Assembly (NCBI RefSeq): GCF_030679875.1
Contig: NZ_JAUXSP010000019.1
Location: 1-64,000, forward strand
Direction: 5' to 3'
From: Phenylobacterium sp.
GTDB taxonomy: Bacteria; Pseudomonadota; Alphaproteobacteria; Caulobacterales; Caulobacteraceae
Length of the DNA: 64,000 nucleotides
The position numbers were made by a program, and so were the translations under genes. Under the pieces are notes generated by a model. The model was given only the letters and a program-made list of their open reading frames with translations. It had not been told where the DNA came from and did no database searches. This document shows, piece by piece, positions 55,441-64,000 of the stretch. How positions within the stretch are numbered: the stretch's first letter is position 1; each line of letters starts with the position of its first letter.

Positions 55441-55520
55441 GGATTTTCTCTAGGCCAAAGCTCAGGGCGGCGCAAAGCGCCACATTGCATATGGGCGCGG
55501 GCAGGGCGATGCTCCAGCCC

Positions 55521-55742
55521 ATGTCGCTCACCGATTCCGCGCTCGATCCCGACGCCATGGCCCAGGCGCGCACCTTGCTGACGCCGGCGCCCGTCCGGGA
55601 ACGACTGTGGCCGGTGGTCGCCGCCGCCGCCTTCGCTGCGATTGCCGCCTTGGCCCTCGCCGGCGCCATGATCACCGCCCCGCCGGTGGTCAGCCAACCG
55701 ATGACGACCAGCCAGGATGAGACCCTGACCCCCGTCCTCTAG
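55521..55742 (+). CDS. Small single-TM protein encoded opposite to trp genes, between trpE and trpG
   Basis: 73 aa MSLTDSALDPDAMAQARTLLTPAPVRERLWPVVAAAAFAAIAALALAGAMITAPPVVSQP...; one hydrophobic helix. Confidence 0.55.
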   Translation: MSLTDSALDPDAMAQARTLLTPAPVRERLWPVVAAAAFAAIAALALAGAMITAPPVVSQPMTTSQDETLTPVL

Positions 55743-57271
55743 ACGAAGCGCCAGGCGTCCTCGGCGGCCCGACGAAGCGCCCGGGCCTTGTGCATAGTCT
55801 CGTCGTATTCGGCGTCAGGATCGGAATCGGCCACCACCCCGCCGCCTGCCTGGATGTACATTTGGCCATCCTTGAAGCAGGCAGTCCGCAGGACGATGCA
55901 GGTGTCGACCGAGCCGTCCGCGCCGAAATAGCCCACGGCGCCGGCATAGGCGATGCCCCGCTTCTCGATCTCAAGCTCGTCGATGATCTGCATCGCCCGG
56001 ACCTTGGGCGCCCCTGAGAGGGTTCCAGCCGGCAGGGCCGCCATCAGCACGTCCACAGGATCGACCCCCTCGGGGGCGTCCCCCTCCACATTGGAGACCA
56101 GATGCATGACGTGGCTATAGCGCTCGACAAAGAAGCTGTCGGTCACGCGCACAGCCGGGCCCTTGGCCCGGGGCGCCTCGGCGTTGCGACCTGGCTGGCG
56201 CAGCATGGCCACCCGGCCCACATCATTGCGGCCGAGATCGAGCAGCATCAGGTGTTCGGCCCGTTCTTTCGGGTCGGCGATCAGCTCCTGCTCCAGGGCC
56301 AGGTCCTCTTCCGGCGTCGCGCCACGGGGGCGGGTGCCGGCGATCGGACGGATGGTGATCTTTCCGTCCCGCAGACGCACGAGGATTTCGGGGCTGGAGC
56401 CCGCCAGCTGGAAGTCGCCAAAGTTCAGATAGAACAGGAAGGGCGACGGGTTGGTCCGGCGCAGTGACCGGTAGAGGGCCAGGGGATCGAACGGGAAGGG
56501 CGCCCGGAACCGATGGCTCGGCACCACCTGGAAGATGTCGCCCGCCCGGATATAGGCCTTGGCCTTCTCGACAATCCCTCGATAGGTCTCGCGACTGACC
56601 GGCGTGGTGAAGGCGTCGGGGGCGGCGACGCCCTCGCCCGTCAGTCCGGGGGCAGGGGCGCGCAGGTCCTCGCGGACCGCCTCAAGGCGCGCCTTGGCAG
56701 CCTCATAGGCCGCCTCTGCCGTTAGGGCGCCGGGACGCACCGTGGTGGCCAGGATGATCTCCTGGCCGATCGAGTCGAAGATCGCCACGATGGAAGGACG
56801 GGTCATGATGCCGTCGGGCAGATCAAGCGGGTCAGGATTGACGTGGGGCAGCCGCTCCACCAACCGGACCATGTCATAGCCCAGGGCGCCGAACACCCCG
56901 GCCACCATCGGAGGGAGCCCTTTGGGGATATCCAGCCTCGCGCTGGCCACCAGATCCCGAAGGGAATCCAGCGTGCCCGCCGCCTGGGTCGTGAACCGGC
57001 CCGCGGCGATGTCGCCCCCTTCGGCGATTTCAGCGACCTGACCCCGGCAACGCCAGACGAGGTCCGGCTTGAGGGTGATCACGGAATAGCGGCCACGCCA
57101 GGCGCCGCCCTCGACTGATTCGAACAGGAAGGCGTAGGGCTGCCCCTGACCGATCTTCAGATAGGCCGAGACCGGCGTCTCCAGATCATCGATCAGGCGG
57201 GTCCAGACCACCTGCGCCGCACCGTTCGCATGGCGTGTGGCGAAATCAGCAAATTCCGGCTCAAGGCTCAC
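55739..57271 (-). CDS. trpE: Anthranilate synthase component I
   Basis: GDIFQVVPSHRFRAPFPFDPLALYRSLRRTNPSPFLFYLNFGDFQLAGSSPEILVRL...IRPIAGTRPRG; GTG start overlapping the ppiD-like stop. Confidence 0.96.
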   Translation of the reverse strand: MSLEPEFADFATRHANGAAQVVWTRLIDDLETPVSAYLKIGQGQPYAFLFESVEGGAWRGRYSVITLKPDLVWRCRGQVAEIAEGGDIAAGRFTTQAAGTLDSLRDLVASARLDIPKGLPPMVAGVFGALGYDMVRLVERLPHVNPDPLDLPDGIMTRPSIVAIFDSIGQEIILATTVRPGALTAEAAYEAAKARLEAVREDLRAPAPGLTGEGVAAPDAFTTPVSRETYRGIVEKAKAYIRAGDIFQVVPSHRFRAPFPFDPLALYRSLRRTNPSPFLFYLNFGDFQLAGSSPEILVRLRDGKITIRPIAGTRPRGATPEEDLALEQELIADPKERAEHLMLLDLGRNDVGRVAMLRQPGRNAEAPRAKGPAVRVTDSFFVERYSHVMHLVSNVEGDAPEGVDPVDVLMAALPAGTLSGAPKVRAMQIIDELEIEKRGIAYAGAVGYFGADGSVDTCIVLRTACFKDGQMYIQAGGGVVADSDPDAEYDETMHKARALRRAAEDAWRFV

Positions 57272-59211
57272 TCAGCCGATTCCTTCGTCGCAGGCGCCTT
57301 GGGCGCCGCCTTGGACGGGGGGGCTTCAGGCTCCAGTCCGAGCGCGGCCCGCGCCCGCGCCTCGCTGGTGCGAACCTTGACCTTGTCACGGGCCGCCAGA
57401 CTCGAGGCTTCGGCCATGTCGCGGAACAGGGCCATGCTGGCCTGGCCGCGGCCGTCCTCCACCGCCTGGGCGACCTGGGCGGTCGCCCCAGGCCGAACGG
57501 CTTCGAGCTTGCCCACAATCATGCCGAGGGTGACGTCTCGAGCGGTGAACACTTCCAGCGGCGCGGCGCCGAAGGCCCGGACCAGGGCGTCTTCGGAGAG
57601 TTGCTCGCCAGGACGCGCCGTCGTCCGGCTCAGGCCCGTGGCGCGGGTGACCCGGGCCCCGACGCTGGTCGCCGCAGCCTCCAGGGTCTGGCCGCCGCGG
57701 ACGCGTTCGGCCACCTCGGTCGCCTTGGCCTCGAGCCGCTGCACCATTTCCCGCTGCATCCACACCTGGGTCAGGAGGGGGCGGACGTCGTCGAGGGGGG
57801 GCAGGGCGGCGGGAATGACCCGTTCGGCGCGGACCGCGAAATACTCCCCTTCCGTCAATTCGGTCAGGTCAGACTCGCTGCCCTCAGCCAGGGCGAAGGC
57901 GGCCTCCAGCAGTTGAGGCGTCACGCCCTGGACCGGCTGGCCCTCCTGGTTGCGGCCCTGCTGGCTCACGGCGGGCAGGGTGATCACGGTGGCCCCCGCC
58001 GCCTGGGCGGCTTCGGCCAGGGAGGCGCCGCCGATATGGGCCTCCTCATAGGCTTGGGTGCGCTCATAGACCTTCTCGGCGGCCTGATCGCGGCGGATTT
58101 CAGCTTCCAACATGGGCCGGACATCTTCGAGGGTCGGCTCGCGCCCTGGATTCACCGCCGTCACCTTGACGACGGAGAGGCCCAGGTCGCCCTCGATGGT
58201 GTTGCTGACCGCGCCGGCGGCCAGGGCGAAGGCCGCTTCGGCCACCTTGCGGTCGGCGATGGCGCTGCGGGGGCGAGAGTCGTAGGTGACCGGCTCCACA
58301 CCGATATCCTGGGCCACGGCGACGGGATCCTCACCCTCGCGCAGGCGCTGGGCGATCCGCGTCGCCGTCGCCTGATCCCGGGCCGGAATCTGCACCAGGG
58401 TCCGGGTTTCGGGCTGGGAGAGGGTGTCCTTTCGGAACGCGAAGCGCTCCTCGAGGTCTGCTGCGCTGATCGGGCCCGCCATGTCCTGGGGGCGAGGGGC
58501 GAAACGCACCACCGACAGGACCCGGTACTCGGGCATGCGCAGTTGCTCGGCGTTCTCCTGCATGAAGGCCTGAAGCTGCTCGTCGGTCGGCAAGCCCGGC
58601 GCCTCGACGGAGGAAATTCCGATCTGGAAGTAGCCAATGTCGCGTTCTTCAAGATCGACCATGGCCGCCAGGGCGCCATAGGCCCGGGGGGCCCTAAGTC
58701 CGCTGACCAGGCCCGAGGCGAAATGCTGTTGGGCGATCTCGTCCTCCAGCAGGGCGATGAAGCCGTCGGAGGTCAGGTTGGTCTCCCCCAGACGCTGCTC
58801 CATCAGGTTCCGATCGAAGCGACCGCTGATCGGGTCGAAGAAGGCGGGGATCTGCCGCAGTTGATCGGCCACAAGGCTGTCGCCGGGGCGCAGGCCAATG
58901 CGGTCCAGCATCTCGGCCAGGGCCTCGCGGGTGGCGATCTGTTCCAGCAGGCTGGGGATGACGCCGTTTTCCGCCGCCATCTGGGGGGTGATCGGCTGGC
59001 CCATCTGCTGCTCGGCGTTCTGGCGCCACTCATCATACGCCCGCCGGAAGCCTTGATCGTTGACGCTGCGGCCACCGGCCTTGACGACCCATGTGGAGAA
59101 CTGGCCCTGCAGCACATCGGACATGCCGAACACGGCGAAGCTGATGACCAACAGGCCAATCAGGATGGCGGCCACCCAGGATTTGGCGAAGGCGCGGAAC
59201 GCGGTAATCAT
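57268..59211 (-). CDS. SurA_N/PpiD-like membrane-anchored peptidyl-prolyl isomerase (SurA N-terminal domain protein)
   Basis: MITAFRAFAKSWVAAILIGLLVISFAVFGMSDV... TM anchor then SurA_N-type chaperone region and parvulin-like segment. Confidence 0.88.
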   Translation of the reverse strand: MITAFRAFAKSWVAAILIGLLVISFAVFGMSDVLQGQFSTWVVKAGGRSVNDQGFRRAYDEWRQNAEQQMGQPITPQMAAENGVIPSLLEQIATREALAEMLDRIGLRPGDSLVADQLRQIPAFFDPISGRFDRNLMEQRLGETNLTSDGFIALLEDEIAQQHFASGLVSGLRAPRAYGALAAMVDLEERDIGYFQIGISSVEAPGLPTDEQLQAFMQENAEQLRMPEYRVLSVVRFAPRPQDMAGPISAADLEERFAFRKDTLSQPETRTLVQIPARDQATATRIAQRLREGEDPVAVAQDIGVEPVTYDSRPRSAIADRKVAEAAFALAAGAVSNTIEGDLGLSVVKVTAVNPGREPTLEDVRPMLEAEIRRDQAAEKVYERTQAYEEAHIGGASLAEAAQAAGATVITLPAVSQQGRNQEGQPVQGVTPQLLEAAFALAEGSESDLTELTEGEYFAVRAERVIPAALPPLDDVRPLLTQVWMQREMVQRLEAKATEVAERVRGGQTLEAAATSVGARVTRATGLSRTTARPGEQLSEDALVRAFGAAPLEVFTARDVTLGMIVGKLEAVRPGATAQVAQAVEDGRGQASMALFRDMAEASSLAARDKVKVRTSEARARAALGLEPEAPPSKAAPKAPATKESAE

Positions 59212-59239
59212 GGAGGACCCTTCCTCGGGCGCGAAGTCC

Positions 59240-59265
59240 AGTGGAGGCGGGTATAGTGGAGGCGG
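59240..59265. repeat. Spaced direct repeat AGTGGAGGCGG-GTAT-AGTGGAGGCGG between divergent ppiD-like gene and tpiA
   Basis: Two exact 11-bp copies 15 bp apart (59240-59250 and 59255-59265). Confidence 0.7.
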
Positions 59266-59338
59266 CTTCCCCCCCGCAAGCACGTGACAGCGTCGATCGC
59301 TTGGCTTATCGGCCTGACCGACCCCACGGAGAGGCCAA

Positions 59339-60091
59339 ATGAGCGCACCCATCCCCCTGATCGCGGGCAATTGGAAGATGAACGGGGCCGGCCCGGCCCT
59401 GGCCGAGGCCAGCGCCATCGCCGCTGGCGCGCCCGCCGCTGGGGTTCGTGTCGCCCTCTGCCCGCCAGCCACTCTGGTCGAGCGGATGAGCCGGGCCCTG
59501 GCTGGCTCGCCGGTCGAATTGGGCGGCCAGGACTGCCATGCCCAGCCAGGCGGCGCCTTCACCGGCGATATCTCGGCCGAAATGCTCGCCGACGCCGGGG
59601 CGAGCCTGGTGATTCTCGGCCATTCGGAGCGTCGTGCGGGTCATGATGAGGGTGACGCCGATGTCGCCGCCAAGGTCAGCGCCGCCTTGAAGGCCGGGCT
59701 GGAGCCCATTGTCTGCGTGGGTGAGACCCAGGCTGAGCGGGAGGCAGGCCAGGCGCTTGAGGTGGTGACCCGTCAGGTGCGCGCGTCCCTGCCGGCCGAG
59801 CTGGCCGGTCGCGCCTTCACCCTGGCCTATGAGCCGGTCTGGGCCATCGGAACGGGCCTGACCCCCAGCCTGCAGGACATTGTCGAGGTCCATCAGGCGA
59901 TCCGCGCCACCCTGCGGGACATGTTCGGCCAAGCCGGGGCGGCGCCCGCCATTCTCTATGGCGGCTCGGTGAAGCCCGGCAACGCAGCTGAAATCCTGGC
60001 CCTTCCAGAGGTGGGCGGCGCCCTGGTCGGCGGCGCATCGTTGAAGGCCGCGGAGTTCCTGGCCATTGTCGAGGGCGCGCCCAGGGCTTAG
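59339..60091 (+). CDS. tpiA: Triose-phosphate isomerase
   Basis: IAGNWKMNGAGPAL, LGHSERR, AYEPVWAIGTG, YGGSVKPGNA. Confidence 0.96.
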   Translation: MSAPIPLIAGNWKMNGAGPALAEASAIAAGAPAAGVRVALCPPATLVERMSRALAGSPVELGGQDCHAQPGGAFTGDISAEMLADAGASLVILGHSERRAGHDEGDADVAAKVSAALKAGLEPIVCVGETQAEREAGQALEVVTRQVRASLPAELAGRAFTLAYEPVWAIGTGLTPSLQDIVEVHQAIRATLRDMFGQAGAAPAILYGGSVKPGNAAEILALPEVGGALVGGASLKAAEFLAIVEGAPRA

Positions 60092-60249
60092 CTAGGGGCG
60101 TCGCCACCTTGGCGGCCGCGCCCTTGATCTCCATCTCGTCGGTCCACGGCCCTATGGCCTTGAGCCCCGTGGGATGATAGAGCGCGCGCTTGGTTTTTCG
60201 GCGCGGGTTTCCTCCAGGAGCCCCGCGTCAAGACGTTTTGGACTAGTCC

Positions 60250-60699
60250 ATGCTTCTGAACATTCTGCTCGCCATTCAAATCGTCGTCTGTCTCACCCTC
60301 ATCGGCCTTGTGCTGCTGCAGCGGTCGGAGGGCGGCGCGCTGGGCATGGGCGGCGGCGGGTCCGGCAATTTCATGAGCGCCCGGGGCGCTGGGGATTTCC
60401 TGTCGCGCTTCACCTGGATCCTGGGCGGGGTGTTCTTCGCGCTCAGCCTGACCATCACCCTGGTGGCGGGTCGGGTCAGCGGCGGGTCTGCCGTCGACCG
60501 ACTGAATATTGAGGCGCTGGATCCGAGCCAGCTCAACCAGGCTCCCGCTGTCCCCGCACCCGCGGCGCCCGCGACCGCGCCAGCCACGGGCGGCGCGCTG
60601 GACGCCCCGGCAGCCCAGATCCGCAACCCGTTCCTCGACGCCGAAATGGGCGAAGGGGAGGGCGCGCCGGCCGCGCCTGCGCCCGCACCTGCGCCCTAG
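60250..60699 (+). CDS. secG: Preprotein translocase subunit SecG
   Basis: MLLNILLAIQIVVCLTLIGLVLLQRSEGGALGMGGGGSGNFMSARGAGDFLSR...; Ala/Pro-rich tail. Confidence 0.94.
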   Translation: MLLNILLAIQIVVCLTLIGLVLLQRSEGGALGMGGGGSGNFMSARGAGDFLSRFTWILGGVFFALSLTITLVAGRVSGGSAVDRLNIEALDPSQLNQAPAVPAPAAPATAPATGGALDAPAAQIRNPFLDAEMGEGEGAPAAPAPAPAP

Positions 60700-60844
60700 C
60701 GCTCAACGCCTGCACGGCTCTGGCGTCCCATCGCGTGTCGCCAGGGGCGTAAGCTTCCAGTCACCGGCCGCCCCTTGCGGCCACCCAAGACGTTATGGCG
60801 CACCCGTTGATGCGGGGCCGCGCCCCGAATCGATGGTAGGTTGA

Positions 60845-62491
<1,647 letters not shown>

Positions 62492-62585
62492 GGGGAGGAG
62501 ACCTGCATTCAGCTTGCAAAGACGTCCGCACGGCCGCGCATGCAAGATCAACGGGCCACGGTGTTCCTCTCCCCCAGACAGGCGC

Positions 62586-62614
62586 TTGAAAGTCCCGGCG
62601 GATTGCGTCATACA
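62586..62614 (+). promoter_or_regulatory. Candidate promoter of rpmF
   Basis: TTGAAA - 17 bp - CATACA upstream of the rpmF leader hairpin. Confidence 0.35.
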
Positions 62615-62627
62615 CGCGCGCTCATGT

Positions 62628-62660
62628 CGGCGGCCCCCGCGGCCGCCGTCTCAATTTTTA
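62628..62660 (+). terminator. Hairpin plus T-tract directly upstream of rpmF (pyrG terminator or rpmF leader attenuator)
   Basis: Perfect 8-bp stem CGGCGGCC-CCCGC-GGCCGCCG then TCTCAATTTTTA, about 18 nt before the rpmF ATG. Confidence 0.65.
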
Positions 62661-62678
62661 TACGCCTGCGAGATTCCC

Positions 62679-62861
62679 ATGGCCGTTCCTAAGCGAAAAG
62701 TATCGCCCTCGCGGCGCAACATGCGGCGCTCCCACGATGCGCTGGGCAAGAATTCCTTCGTCGAAGACAAGGAAACCGGCGAGCTGAAGCGCCCCCACCA
62801 CATCGACCTGAAGACCGGCATGTATAAGGGCCGTCAGGTCCTGACGCCGAAGGAAGACTAG
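62679..62861 (+). CDS. rpmF: 50S ribosomal protein L32
   Basis: [55 protein letters not shown]. Confidence 0.96.
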   Translation: MAVPKRKVSPSRRNMRRSHDALGKNSFVEDKETGELKRPHHIDLKTGMYKGRQVLTPKED

Positions 62862-62897
62862 GCGCTCCACGCCTGTCGACCTGTCGCAAGACATCGA

Positions 62898-62926
62898 GGC
62901 CTCGCCCTGATCGGGCGGGGCCTTTT
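62898..62926 (+). terminator. Rho-independent terminator downstream of rpmF
   Basis: 10-bp stem GGCCTCGCCC/GGGCGGGGCC, short loop, TTTT. Confidence 0.8.
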
Positions 62927-62981
62927 GCGTGGCCGATTGCCCGCCCGGGCGAAGGTGGCTAAGCCTCCCGGGCCTTTCTGA

Positions 62982-64000
<1,019 letters not shown>

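Noticed and set aside
57235-59256. 673-aa plus-strand ORF opposite the SurA_N/PpiD-like gene
   Set aside because: Shadow ORF; the minus strand encodes a coherent TM anchor plus SurA-like domain, the plus frame is Gly/Leu/His-rich noise.

Overview
The window is a high-GC alphaproteobacterial chromosome segment. Gene content and order look Caulobacterales-like (Caulobacter/Phenylobacterium type), which is an inference from protein similarity recalled from memory. It is densely coded and mostly housekeeping: lon (5' truncated) - hup - tRNA-Val - aldo/keto reductase - tRNA-Asp - AbgT-like transporter - complete nuoA-N (complex I) with two extra small genes inside - birA - coaX - RNase J - mce - DUF1467-like - proS - lolC/lolD - VOC protein - dnaE - rpsB - tsf - pyrH - frr - uppS - cdsA - dxr - rseP - bamA - ompH/skp - lpxD - fabZ - lpxA - lpxI - lpxB - gltA - gltX - comEC - lexA - AlgX/AlgJ-like SGNH protein - trpC/D/G - small membrane protein - trpE - SurA_N/PpiD-like chaperone - tpiA - secG - pyrG - rpmF - eno (3' truncated). 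I saw no prophage, transposon, CRISPR array or obvious defence island. The least ordinary items are: an AlgX/J-like gene coupled to trpC where many alphaproteobacteria carry moaC-moeA; two unannotated small genes inside the nuo operon and a His-rich loop in NuoL; an opposite-strand small membrane-protein gene splitting trpE from trpG; structured leaders and spacers around rpsB/tsf/pyrH and rpmF; a spaced 11-bp direct repeat between ppiD and tpiA; an orphan terminator upstream of proS that may end a small RNA; and a textbook alphaproteobacterial SOS box at lexA. I found no convincing large novel system.
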